Assembly (NCBI GenBank): GCA_033002965.1
Contig: JAURVB010012650.1
Location: 161,180-225,179 of the forward strand
From: Piper betle
Taxonomy: Eukaryota > Streptophyta > Magnoliopsida > Piperales > Piperaceae
Direction: 5' to 3'
DNA: 64,000 nt
Shown: one piece after another, positions 1 through 11,059 of the stretch
Layout of the letters: each line of letters starts with the position of its first letter
Position numbering within the stretch: the first letter of the stretch is position 1
Made by a program: the position numbers and the translations under genes
The notes under the pieces: model-generated
Seen by the model: only the letters and a program-made list of their open reading frames with translations
What the model was told of the DNA's origin: nothing
Database searches by the model: none

Positions 1-155
1 CTCATTTTTGAATAGAAAACTTAAAATGAGTAGCATGTTCATCAGTCCTAAAATGACCATAATATCTATTCTGAAATGTTCGAAGCCTTCATCAAGAAAC
101 AACTCAACCACATAAACAGAAGGCATGATAATGAAAATTAGCTTACAAATCCTAC

Positions 156-3100
156 CAGATAAAATAGGTTTTGCCTTTGAAATTGCATCAGAACTTCCTG
201 ATGACACAACCTGCACGAAGCACGAAAAAGAACTAAGTACCAATTGATTTACATAATGTCAAAGAGGAACTGAAAATAGCCCCTCTACAAGAAGGAAAGT
301 AACATATACTTCATCATACCACCAGTTTTCCAAACAAAGCCTTTGAGACTCCTTTAAATACATGTGCATCAACAAAAAAATTGGCCCTGATACCTAGATA
401 ACATCCTCGAAAGTTTTAAGTTGGACCATATAAATAACGTCAGTTACAAATTGAAGATAGTTTATAATACTACTGAAAATATAATTCAAAACAGAGGAAA
501 CTCTAAAATTATCAAATTTGCATAAGAATACCTAAAAAATTTGTGATTTCGATGGGAAAATCTGTAAATTGAAAAATTTTATAGCCCCATAAACGAAATT
601 GATGATCAGTTTAAAACTGTTAAGATATAGTTTGTGACGTAGTCTTGGTTTATCTTAACCTTGTAATTTAGTCATTATTTGGTTCCCGTGCTTCTTCCTT
701 AAATATCTTAGCCTCATGTACTCATCCTATTCTCCTATACTTTATTTATGTGTAAGATACAAGACTCAAGTTATGTGTGCACTTGAGTTTACATTATCAA
801 GCCAGGGGCCCAGCAATGTCGTCCACTTCCTCTCCCTCCTCTTTGACCTTCTTACCTCTCCTTCCCTCTCTTACTAGTTCTAACTTCAGTGTTAATAATA
901 CCATCAATTTTGTCTCTGTTAAACTTGATGACACCAATTACCTGCTATGGAAGACCCAGTTTCTGGCTATCCTACATGCCCAAGAGATGCTTGGGTATAT
1001 ATGGCTCTCTCTAAGTGTCCTCCGGAATTTCTTACCCATGATGGAATATCCACCCTATATCCTGATCATGCTCATTGGATTGAACAAGACCAGGTCTTGG
1101 CTAGCTCTTGCCTTTGCTGCTGTTGAGATTTCTTGGATTCAGCAACTTCTTGCAGATTTGGGTGTTTCTATGTCTACCCTACCACTCCTTCACTCTGATA
1201 ACGGGACTGTCATGTCTCTCGCCTTCAATCCTGTGTTCCATGCAGGGAAAAAGCACATTGAAGTTGATTATCACTTTGAGCAAGAGAAAGTGGTTAACAT
1301 TGAGCTAACTGTCCTGTTTGTAGCTTGTACAGATCAGGTTGCTGATATCTTTACCAAGGCCTTGTGCTCTCCTCAATTTCTGCTGCTTCATTCCAAGCTC
1401 CATCTTCGTGAACTCCTTTTGAGCTTGAGCGGTCATATTGACAATAAGTTTAAAGCTATTTAGATATACTTTGTGACTTAGTCTTGGTTATCTTATCTTT
1501 GTAACTTAGTTATTGTTTAGTTCCTTCATTTCTTCCTTAAATATCTCAACCTCATGTACTCCTCCTATTCTCCTGTACTTTATTTAGATGTGTAATACAC
1601 AAGTATATATATATATATATACATCCTCCACCACATCTTTAAAATACCACGGCAAACTCTTATGGATATTGTTAACAAATATGGAGAAAATCTGAGTTAA
1701 GTGGGTCAATGGTATTCATATTTCAAATGAATTCATTTAGTCTACTCAAATCAGATCTTGTTATCACGCTTGGAATCACATTATCTCCTTGAGGAGTAGG
1801 TTTCTTTTGGAATCTTTTTAGAATTAGTTATCCCAATTTTTTCACCTCCAAGGCAATCATTGGCTTATCAAGTTAGCCATTAGATTCTGCTTACATGACA
1901 ACTTCCTTGGGCCAATCAAACATAGAGGGGAAAAGTAGGGAAAACTTTATTGACACAAAGTATTTTCTCTTGTTTTTACATGATTGGTGGTGGTGATTAT
2001 ATTTGCCCATTATTTGATCCTTAGTTATAACATTCATCTCTTATCTAAATTTGGAAATAGAACAATCACGTAGCTTGAGGGTCTTCTTAGCCACATTTTT
2101 CTAGAATCAAGTGTCAGTGAACCTTAGGCTCGCTTAACCGATACTTTGTCCACTCAATAGGCCATGATTGTTTTAGACTAACATAGCCCAACCTTTTTCA
2201 ACTCTTTTGACAACACATTAGTTGGCGCCTGGCTATTCCCATTGGAATGATTCTCCATCAAGAGTTGTTCGAATTTTTTCACCTAGTCACCCCTGATGTT
2301 CACTCGTGTAACTTCAAAAATATATCTGACATGCATGCTTTGCTCATTATGTCAAATGAGATCTTTAACTTTGGAAATGTATTAAAAAGAGATCCATCTT
2401 GCTATAGAGTGTTCCCTTGCAAGGAGTAACAAAATTGTGATCATTTCTTATTTGAGAGCTCTCCGAGCTTGCGTTTCTAAAGGTTGCATTTCTAGAGTTA
2501 GTTTCTTGATGAATTCCATATTCATCATCATATCCTCTCTTTCAATAGGGAGATTGATTGAATACTTACATTTTGCATCCCTGTCAAGCCACTTTCATGA
2601 ATTATAATGACCACGATATTAGAACTCTTCCAATGCTAGTGCATAGTCGGTCTCAATTCTGAACAAAAAAGGAGGGTTGGCATCGCAAAAGACATCTAGC
2701 CATCAAAACTCAACCACTTGCAATCACACGGATCCTAGTTTAAGATCCATGTCTCTGATACCTTTTAGGTATCAAATGAAAAAAGGAGGAGGAGGAGAGT
2801 TGGCATCGGGAAGGACATCTAGCCATCAAAACATCTTCAACTACAAGCAAAAAGTTTTAGTCCACTGCAGCTTTCTTGAAGACTTCTCGATGTAATTTTC
2901 CTATATTTTGCCTCTACTTTTTTAAGTAGAGAGCTGTTGTATTTTTTCCTTCCAGACTTTTTCCTTAGATATTCAACTTCATTAGAAGCACGTGCAATGG
3001 ATACCTTAATCATAGAATAAATGCACAAAGGTGAGGATAATTTGCACAGTGCTTCCTTTCTCACATTTCGGTTCAATTAAATCCCCATTGTATGCCTTAA

Positions 3101-6100
3101 CATACAAATCATGAGTATGATTATCAAGTAAGTAAAAAGAAAGGTACAAAATTCCATGACAAGAAATATAAAAGAAAGTAAGAAATGGTTAATATTAGAG
3201 TTACATGAGCCTCACAACCAATTCCATATTGACAGAAGCCAAGCATAAGTATAGTATGAAATTACCTGAAAGATTCTTGTTCAACTTTTGGATGTCAGGA
3301 TGTGATATTGTGGATCGTACTATAACTACACCATTTACATCTAATTTGCATGAAGAGTGTTAGATAAAGAAAATTTATTTGCAAAATTAATCAACTTAAA
3401 AAATAATTTGAAACACTATTATCTTGGTTACATACATTTAATAGAATTCTCTAGCTTTGAGAAGAAATTCTCAGATTGGTCAAGTGACATTGCAATCACT
3501 GCTACAGAACCTAAACAGAAAAAAAGCAATAAGTCATTTGGGTAAGATAGACACAGACTTTTTACAGAACAACGTGACAATGGCTAATATATTTCCTAAG
3601 GTGGTTTTTGATAACTCCTAGCGCTTTAGAGGTAGTTATGGCGATTACCCTTGTTGATTTTTATAGAAAAAACTACCTCAAATCTCAAGGATTTATCAAA
3701 AGTGTTCCTACTAATATTATTAACCTTTCAATTATTGATGGCAGAAAGAGCCAGCTAACAATTCGATAAGTACATCACATAGTCCAAACCTTTCAAAGCC
3801 TCCATATCATTGGCACATATACTTCCTCCCAACTTTAGAAACCGGTCAGCAATCAACACAGTTTGCTGCAAATAAGAAATTTAATTAGCAGGTCTGAAAC
3901 TGAAGCAAGTGCATCACAGGAAATACAAAATGAAAGTAAATGAAGTTCCACATTGTACAGTAAAATTGTATATCTTGGAAAAAAAATGACAGACCTTGAT
4001 TTCAGATTAAATCTATCATATTTGGGACCAAATTTAGTTGATGTTGCAAGGGTGAGCATAATTTGATAAAAACCAAAGCCAAACCAAATTAACCTAAATA
4101 AACGAAGTTTTTGAAAAAAAAGTTATAGATTATATTTTATATTATTTATTATAATATTATAATACTTTTATGATGAATTATATTTGTTTAATATGATATA
4201 TATATTTAAAATTACTTATTAATTGATTATGTCTACTAAAATAATAATATAATTTTTGTTGAGGATATTAATTATATGTGTCATGCTTGGGGCATCCTAG
4301 TTTAAATAGATTCAAATTGATGGAACATTCTTTAGTTAAAGTTTCTTTGTTACAATGTGAATCGTCTCAATTGTCAAAGCACACTCGTGCGTCTTTGCCT
4401 TTAGAATCTTTTTTTAAGTCTAATGAACTTTTTGATGTTATTTACTCTAATGTATGGGGTCCATTGGCTATTCCTAACTTTGGAAAATTCAAATACTATG
4501 TCTTATTCATTGATGATTACAGTCGCATGGCATGACTTTATTTACTGCATGATAGATCTCAAGTTTTGTCTAAATTTCTAGATTTTGTAAATATAATTAA
4601 AACACAATAATCTACTGCCATTAAAATTTTTAGGTATGATGATGCATTATACTTCTTCTCAGTTCAGGACCTTTTTCACTACTCATGGCATTATGCATCA
4701 TACCTCCTGTGCCCATACTTCACCGTAAAATGGTGTTGCCAAGCGTAAACATAGATATTTGTTTGAAGTCACAAGATATTTAACGCTTAATAAGTCGGTT
4801 CCTAAAAATCATTGGCCTAAAGCTATTATAATTGCATGTTACCTCATTAATAGGATGTCTATTTCTGTATTGAATAATCAGATCCCTCATAAATTGCTTA
4901 ATCCAGGACAACCTTTATATCATGTCAAACTTCGCACCTTTGGTTGAGTTTGCTTTGTGTATATTGTTCCATCCACTTCTAATAAACTTGCAGCTAGAGC
5001 CCTTAAATATGTATTTCTAGGCTATTCTCAGACACAAAAGGGGTATTGTTGTTTTAGCCCACAACTCAAAAGGTTATTCGTCACCATGGATGTTACCTTT
5101 TTTGAGAATGTTTCATTTTATTCATCTCCTTCTCCAACAACTGGTCATACTCCTTGAGGTTTCTCTTCTCATCTCCATAATTTATGCTCCCTTGTCCAAT
5201 TCTTCAACCTTTCCACGCTTTCCTTCGGTCTATTCCTAGCAACCCAAGCATGTGCCTCTCTTCCTACACCACCACCTCTCCCTAGTTCTCCTGAACTAGG
5301 TAATATGCCTTGTACATCTAATGTAACTGTGCATACCTTATCTTCTCTTAGTATATTTGTAGATTATAATAAAGCTTCAAAAGATGAGGGTTGGCGGCAA
5401 GCTATGAAAGAGGAGATCACTGCCCTGCAAAATAACCACACTTGGGACCTTACTCATTTCCCTTAAGGTAAGAAAGTGGTCAAATGTCGATGGATTTATA
5501 CTATTATACATTTGTCTGATGGTTCATTGGAGAGGCTTAAGTCTAGATTGGTGGCTAAGGGTACAGTCAAACAACTGGTCTAGATTACCATGACACATTA
5601 TGTTAGGTCCTAAACTCAACTCTGTTAGAATTTTATTATCTTTAGCTGTAAATTTTGATTGGCCCCTCTTCCAACTTGATGTTAAAAATATATTTCTCCA
5701 TAAAGACCTTAAAAAGGAGATTAACATGCAGTAACCACCTGGGTTTGTTGCTGAGGGGGAGAGTTCTAAGGTATGTAAACTCAAAAAATCTATCTATTGT
5801 CTCAAGCAATCACCAAGGATATGGTTTACCAAATTCAATGTTATCTTGTTGGAATTTGGTTGCTCTAGGTATTCTCTAGATTATTCTATGTTTGTTAAAA
5901 CCACTTGTCATAAGATGCATCATTTTAATTGTGTTTGTGGATGATATTATTGTTTTTGGTAGTGATGATAATGGAATATAAGAGACTAAGGCATAACTAC
6001 AATCCAAAGTAAATATCAAAAACATGGGGCTTTTACAGTTTTCTTTGGTGTTGAAGTATCAAGAACTCCTCAAGGTATTTATCTAAGTCAAAATAAATAT

Positions 6101-9100
6101 GTAACTGATATGCTCCATGAGACAAGTTTACTTAATGCAAAGCCCAATGACTCTCCACTTGAAATTGAGGTTAAGCTCGAACCTGATCAAGGACAACTGG
6201 TGGAGGATCTAGGAAGGAATAGATGACTTGAAGGTATAATATACCTCACTGTAACCCGTTGTGACCTTTCCTTTCTTGTAAGTTTTGTTAGTCAATTTAA
6301 GCAAAACCCTAGGATCCCTCATTGGAATGTTGTACTTAGAAATCTAAAGTATCTCCAGAAATATCCTGAACAAGGGGTCATGTATAGAAAACATAAAGCA
6401 AAAAAGTCTATGGAGATTCATAACTATGTGAATCCAAATTAGGCAAGATCTACCTTTGATAGAAAATCTACTTCAGGTTACTATATCAACCTAGGAGGAA
6501 ATGTGGACATTTGGAAGAGTAAGAAACAATCTGTCATTACCAGGCCTAGTCTTGAAGTTGAATATAAGGCAGTAGCAAAAGCACCTAGCAACTTAGTGTG
6601 GATGAAGTTGCAACTTAAAGAAATTAGGTTTCTTATTTCTAAACCAATGAGGTTATAGTGCAACAATCAAGTTGACATGCATATTGCAAATAACCTTGTG
6701 TTACATATTGAAATTGATTGTCATTATATCCAAGAAAAAGTTCAAAAGAATATTATTTCCTTGCAACATGTGACTAGTGATGAACAGGTGGTGGATATAT
6801 TTACTAAACCCTCATCTACACCTTGACATTAGATATTAAAATCCAATCTATATGTAGAAGTCATCCATTCATAGCTTGAGGGGGAGTGTTGAGGATATTA
6901 ATTATATGTGTCATTCTATGACTTGGTTCATTGTAACGTATCTAGTCCCTTGGTATCTAGTCCCTTTGTATTCTCCATATTCTTTGTATTCATTTAGTTC
7001 TCATACATGTACGGACTCTTGAGTAAGCAAAACATGTATTATAAATAGGAGTGAAATGCAAAGTGGGAAGTAAGCCACCCTTCCCATCTTGTATTGTCTG
7101 TTTCCACAATTTTGATTAATATACATGTTTTGCGTACTCAAGAGTCAGTACATGTATGAGACAGACTTTAAATTTGGTTCGGTTTCGATTACAATATCCA
7201 GCCACCAAATGTAATTCGATTAATTCGATTTGGTTCGGTTCAACCAAACTGACCGAATGCTCACCACTAGTTGCAAGGCTCAATTTGAGGCAAAATCTAC
7301 GTTGCAATTCTTCACTTAGAGATTCCATTCTTTAAAAGGGCAAAAACTAAAAGTGGTCGATAATTTTTCATTTATGAAAAAGAAAATACAGCAGTTCCTA
7401 TATAGACTCCTATATGGATCTTGTTAAAATAACACTCGTTACTAGATTAACTATTAGGAGAGAGAAAATTTTGTTTCTCCTTATGCCAATTTCTTTGTAG
7501 GACCGCAACTTCTTATTTGGGCCACACAATCACATCAGCGATGGATATACACCTTTGCTGTCTACTCCATCCGTCTTTTCTGTGGCATTCCCTTCCCCAA
7601 TCCTCTCCCTAGTGATCTTATCCTTTCTTCATGGAACTTGATTCTTATCTCTCAAATAAGTTGAGTGTTGTGGAGTACAATAAGAAAATTCAACAAGTCT
7701 AAGAAAACTGAAGCTTAAAATGGCTTCTACTAGTTGAATAATACTGCAGGTTGCATAGCAGTTTGCTGCATATCATGGTTGGACATTTCTTCTTGAATCC
7801 TGGTGTGTTTTACTAAATATTCTCATGTGATAAAGACTCCTGCAATCAAAAGCCAATTTAGCAAAAGTGAAGGCTTCTAATTAGATCTTATTAGGGTCAT
7901 GATAATTGTTCAAGAATGAACTCATCCCTTGGGAACAACCTCTCCATTGCCAAAGATTGTAAATATGGGAACTTTTGTATCCAAATAAACTCCTTTAAGC
8001 ACCACTATGTACCCATGTCAATGAACAATTCCAATGCATCTTCATAGTTCCTCTATTCCCAATTTTTCTACTACTAACGAAGTTTTTGCCACCCAAAAAT
8101 GTTCTCTTTGTTATTTCCTTCCATAGTCTTCTTATCTTTCTCTATATTTGTGGGAACAAAGGTGTTTGCTACCATCTCCTTGCTTTCTTTTTTGCTTCTT
8201 CCATGATAGATTAGAGAGTAAGTCCTCTCAGGAGATGTAGTGAGTCTTGCAAAGGAGATGTTGATGGGCCGTCAATGGTTGAGAATCCATAGAGGGAAGC
8301 CCATAAAGGAGAAATATTATATGAAGTTTTTAAACGAACGGTTGGTCCACATTCATAGTTGCAGGCTTAAATTTAAAAAGATGCCATAAGCAGATGCTAA
8401 TTGCTCTCATTAGCATAACCCAACATATAATAATATCACTCAAGACATACCAAAATGTCCTAACAATCCCTTCCTCCTTCAACATTCAAAATCATTAAAG
8501 CGACCCTCAGATTTCAAAGCTTTCTCCTAATCTGCATCCGCCTACACCAATCAAGATATTCCTATCAAACAATCGCTGGTCACGGAAGACGAGCTGGGCA
8601 ATGGGCTACTATGCAACCTGTTTCACCAAGCTTGCTCGATCATCCACAATCCTACACTGTTGTCCATCGGAAAGAACAAACATCATGCTTAGATTCTTGA
8701 AACTAAATGTGACACTACCAAGATCCTGCAGCCATTGAATGCCAAGCACCACGTACCACCTCATTAATGGTAGCAAACCAATGGTTAAGCCAAAGATAGC
8801 ACCAGAAGGTGAGCATGGTTTGACAAGTGATCAGACTGATCATCTTTTTACCATCAACAGGTTCCGCCTCAAACAGATCTAAAAAATCGATAAGATAAGC
8901 CAACCATATGAATGGAAGAAGCCCACCTCATACTTTATTGGAAACATATCACTGTTCCAAGAAAGGCCTCCTTAGACTTGACTCGACTGATACTAGCACT
9001 TCCAATCTACACATTTATTCAAGCAAAATTCATTTCTGCACATTATCTACTATCACCTAGGCTCGTGCATATCAAAATTTATTTCACGCCAATTAATCGG

Positions 9101-10938
9101 AAACATATAATCATTCCCAAGAAAATCAGGCGTTGACTCAACCTATATACCACTTATACTATCACATTATTTATTCAAGCTAAATCATTTAATCGGAAAC
9201 ATATAATCATTCCCAAGAAAATCAGCTGTTGGCTCAACTTATATACCACTTATACTCGCACATTATTTATTCAAGCTAAATCATTTAATTGGAAACATAA
9301 TCATATTCTACCCCTTCAACTTCTGCATATCAAAATTAAAATTCAAGCAATTTTATCAAAGAGATATCACAGTTCCAAAAAAAAAAAGTGCTCTGTTACT
9401 TTGGCAACAATAACCACCACTTCCATTACCAAGCACGCTGTTTCAATCAAATTTTATATTTGCACACTGATTCAATTATAATTTCAGAAAATATTGCCAT
9501 TCCAACAAAAGCAGGAGTCAATTCAACTCAAACAACCATTTACATTACCACATGCATTTTTCTTCAAGTTAAATCCATTTCCTGCATATCAGATCCTTCC
9601 ACCTCAACTTTTGTATATCAAAATTCATTCCACTCCATTCAATCGCAAACATATCAACATTCCAAGTAACAGGATCCCCAAGACTACCACTACCAAAAAC
9701 ATTATCTCAAGCAAAAGTCAACAAACAAAGAACACACCGCCAATAGTCAAATAAACTCAGACTACCACTTCCTCTAGCACACACTATTTTGTTGAAGTAA
9801 AATCTAATTCCTTCATGTTGTATCGTGGATCACCTAGGCTTCCAAGTATAAGAATTCAATTCATGCCATTCAGGCGAAAACGCATCACCATTCCACATAA
9901 GAATGACTCCAAGACTGCCACTAGGTCCACTACCCTACCAGAAGCATTATTTCAAGCAAAATTTAACCAGCAAAGAACGTGCTGGTAGTTGACTCAACTC
10001 AGACTATCACTTCCACCAGTGCACACATCTCTCAAGTAAAATCTGTTTCCTGCATATCATATCCTATATCATTATCACCTAGGCATCCGGACATCAAAAT
10101 TCAAGTCATGTCATTTAACCATCGTAATCACATCAACATTCTCAATAAGAAGGTCTCAAAAACTATCACTAGGTCTATTAACACTACCAAAAACATTATC
10201 TCAAGCAGAATTCAACATAAAAAGAACACACCCAGTAATCGACTCAACTCAGACTACTATTTCCACTACCAATCACATTTCCTCAAAGCAAAATCCATTT
10301 TCTTCATGACTACTATTTCAGTACCACTCACATTTCCTCAAAGCAAATTCCATTTTCTTCGTTTTATATCCCATATCACGTAGGCCGCCTCCCATCAAAA
10401 TTCAACCCACCCCATCAAATGAACCGATAAGAACATCCCCAAAACTATCACTAGGTCCATTGCCACAATCGGAAACATTATTTGGAAGCAAAATTCAACA
10501 AACAAAGAACACGCCTCCGGTACTCGACTGTACTCACACTACCACTTCCACAACCAGTCTACCACTCACATATTCTCGCTCAAAGCAAAATCCCTTTCCT
10601 GCACGTATCGTACCCCATCACCTCAACTTCTACAAATCAAAATTCATTCCACCCCATTACATTCCCAACAAGTGCGTCCCCATATACTACCACCACTGCA
10701 ATCATGATTCCAAGAAAAATTCAACAAACAAAGAAACGGCAACTCCGCTCCACAAGATAAAATTAGCCAAGAATCTCACAAGAAATCAAATAAGGTCTCC
10801 AAACGCAGAATGGTTTGAAAAAGAAAAAAGCGATTACCTCGTGGGCACGAACAGAGTAACCAGCGCGGATGAGAGAAGCGGCCATGTCGAGGCTGATCTC
10901 GTCCAATCCCAGAAGGCGACCGTCCCCATCGTCACCAT
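156..10938 (-). CDS. 5' part of a ketose-bisphosphate aldolase class-II family (HIBADH-like N-domain) gene, six exons, runs off left edge
   Basis: Exons on the minus strand: 10838-10938, 3790-3865, 3436-3510, 3266-3340, 320-393 and 156-210. Every internal junction is GT-AG and phases agree throughout (0,1,1,1,0). The spliced product reads as an NAD-binding 3-hydroxyisobutyrate-dehydrogenase-like fold: GLDEISLDMAASLIRAG (Rossmann start), FLKLGGSICAN, VVIVRSTISHPDIQKL (HIBADH substrate-loop type), FFVDAHVFKG (the VDAPVSGG position) and VVSSGSSDAISKAKPIL. This order matches the first domain of the plant fusion protein that continues with a second HIBADH-like domain, DUF1537 and a class-II aldolase. 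The family assignment is by recalled similarity. The exon after 156 is not resolved. Oddities: exon 1 reads the family frame only if one base is restored near 10911, intron 1 is about 7 kb and intron 4 about 2.9 kb, both loaded with transposons, and exon 3 is divergent. It could be a decaying paralogue rather than a working gene. Confidence 0.66.
618..1624 (+). mobile_element. Miniature internally deleted Ty1/Copia LTR element in intron 4 of the aldolase-family gene
   Basis: Two similar direct repeats bound it: about 618-791 and about 1457-1624, sharing for example TTCTTCCTTAAATATCT and a CTCCTATACTTTATTT-like stretch. Right after the first repeat, 794-805 (TTATCAAGCCAGG-like) resembles a decayed initiator-Met tRNA primer-binding site. 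One open frame of about 215 codons from ATG 816 to the stop at 1463 fuses a Copia gag N-terminus (KLDDTNYLLWKTQFLAIL) to a Copia RNase H C-terminus (HIEVDYHFEQEKVVN, DQVADIFTKAL). Protease, integrase and reverse transcriptase are missing. It lies antisense to the host gene. The 3' end of the second repeat is replaced by an AT microsatellite (1605-1621), so the right boundary is approximate. Confidence 0.78.
816..1463 (+). pseudogene. Copia gag-RNase H deletion fusion
   Basis: From ATG 816 the frame encodes a gag start (SSTSSPSSLTFLPLL, then KLDDTNYLLWKTQ) for about 65 residues, about 35 residues of unclear origin, then the C-terminal half of Copia RNase H (WIQQLLADLGVS, LHSDNGTVMSLAFNPVFHA, VDYHFEQEKVVN, ADIFTKALCSPQFL). 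A large in-frame deletion explains the join. The usual CDN in the RNase H 'WCDN' motif reads HSDN, and catalytic residues from the N-terminal half are absent, so no enzyme activity is expected. No neighbouring gene depends on it. Confidence 0.75.
1625..3265. other. Remainder of intron 4, no feature recognised
   Basis: AT-rich intronic sequence of the minus-strand aldolase-family gene. Two near-copies of a short sequence (GGAGGGTTGGCATCGCAAAAGACATCTAGCC-like at about 2670-2705 and 2795-2825) form a direct repeat about 125 bp apart. A related stretch recurs at about 56635-56680 inside an intron of the O-fucosyltransferase gene. I see no conserved reading frame. Confidence 0.4.
4257..7126 (+). 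mobile_element. Degenerate Ty1/Copia element nested in the hAT element
   Basis: Polyprotein pieces appear in Copia order on the plus strand, with stops and frameshifts. GAG-pre-integrase (LGHPSLNRFKLMEHS, 4284) leads into integrase (YSNVWGPLAIPNFGKFKYY, FIDDYSR, to 4535, then NHWPKAIIIACYLINRMS, 4800-4860, and VFLGYSQTQKGYCCF, 5010). Reverse transcriptase follows (EGWRQAMKEEITALQNN at 5390, KCRWIYTI, DVKNIFLHKDLKKEINMQ at 5680, VCKLKKSIYCLKQSPRIW at 5775, DDIIVFGSD at 5940). RNase H is at 6440-6830 (DRKSTSGYYINLGG, EVEYKAVAKAPSNLVWMK, EQVVDIFTKP). A polypurine tract (TTGAGGGGGAG, 6876-6886) precedes the 3' LTR. The left LTR is reduced to about 28 bp fused directly to the GAG-pre-integrase region. 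It is antisense to the host gene and non-functional. Confidence 0.88.
6887..7126 (+). repeat. 3' LTR of the nested Copia element
   Basis: It starts TGTTGAGGATATTAATTATA right after the polypurine tract. The first 28 bases are identical to 4257-4284, the surviving stub of the 5' LTR. It holds a TATA-like ATTATAAATAGG at about 7035 and ends near ATACA at 7126. The exact end is uncertain because the sequence to the right (to 7161) is an inverted copy of an internal LTR segment. Confidence 0.7.
7278..8600. other. Intron 1 sequence without recognised feature
   Basis: Ordinary AT-rich sequence. I see no ORF with family similarity, no repeat structure and no RNA gene. By position it is part of the long first intron of the aldolase-family gene. 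Confidence 0.4.
8630..8770 (-). pseudogene. Ty3/Gypsy protease-region scrap
   Basis: On the minus strand, 8765 down to about 8660 reads YVVLGIQWLQDLGSVTF followed by SFKNLSMMF. This is the signature downstream of the Gypsy aspartic protease (D-VLG-QWL--LG, then F--L-M-F). Upstream and downstream frames are broken by stops and shifts, and the catalytic D-S/T-G is not seen. It is a short remnant within intron 1. Confidence 0.6.
8930..10760. repeat. Degenerate tandem array (unit about 240-280 bp) in intron 1
   Basis: Marker strings recur in the same order. CAAAGAAC-type strings occur at about 9727, 9971, 10221, 10503 and 10732. CACTAGGTC occurs at 9923, 10167 and 10450. CACCTAGGC-type strings occur at about 9055, 9831, 10077 and 10377. 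Spacing is 230-283 bp. A sub-array at 9085-9300 has three copies of a 95-bp unit (GGAAACATATAATCATTCCC). The plus strand is unusually rich in A and C with few G. Open frames across it are by-products of the skew and show no family similarity. Confidence 0.75.
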
Positions 10939-11059
10939 CTTCGATCGCCGCGGCTGCCGCCTTTCTTGATCACCGGCGAACTACAAACAAAGCAAGATGC
11001 CGATAGCAGCATCGGCCATGGAGACGGGAGAGGTTTGACGTACACCGTCTGACGCAGCA

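Larger units (their letters stand above)
4051..7269. mobile_element. Non-autonomous hAT-type element with 8-bp target duplication, filled by a Copia remnant
   Basis: The 8-bp direct repeat GTTGCAAG at 4043-4050 and 7270-7277 flanks the element. The inner ends are inverted: GGTGAGCATA at 4051 and its complement ending ATGCTCACC at 7257-7265. Sub-terminal sequence is of the GGTTCGGTTTGGTT type common in plant hAT MITEs (7168-7250, and complementary CCAAAGCCAAACC at 4070). Eight-base duplications are the hAT hallmark. Removing 4051-7277 restores one continuous intron sequence. About 200 bp of left arm and 110 bp of right arm remain around the inserted Copia element. No transposase is present. 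Confidence 0.8.

Noticed and set aside
3853..7328. A minus-strand exon interrupted by the hAT insertion (MESLSEELQRRF... joining across GTTGCAAG)
   Set aside because: Removing the insertion does join two open frames, but the aldolase-family exons on either side splice directly in phase 0, so this is best read as intron 1 sequence.
8930..10760. CRISPR-like array
   Set aside because: Units are long (over 200 bp), degenerate and lack constant short repeats with unique spacers, and the genome is that of a plant.
9388..10969. Plus-strand open frames of 86-169 codons
   Set aside because: They follow the A+C-biased tandem array and have no conserved domain. The last overlaps exon 1 of the minus-strand gene.
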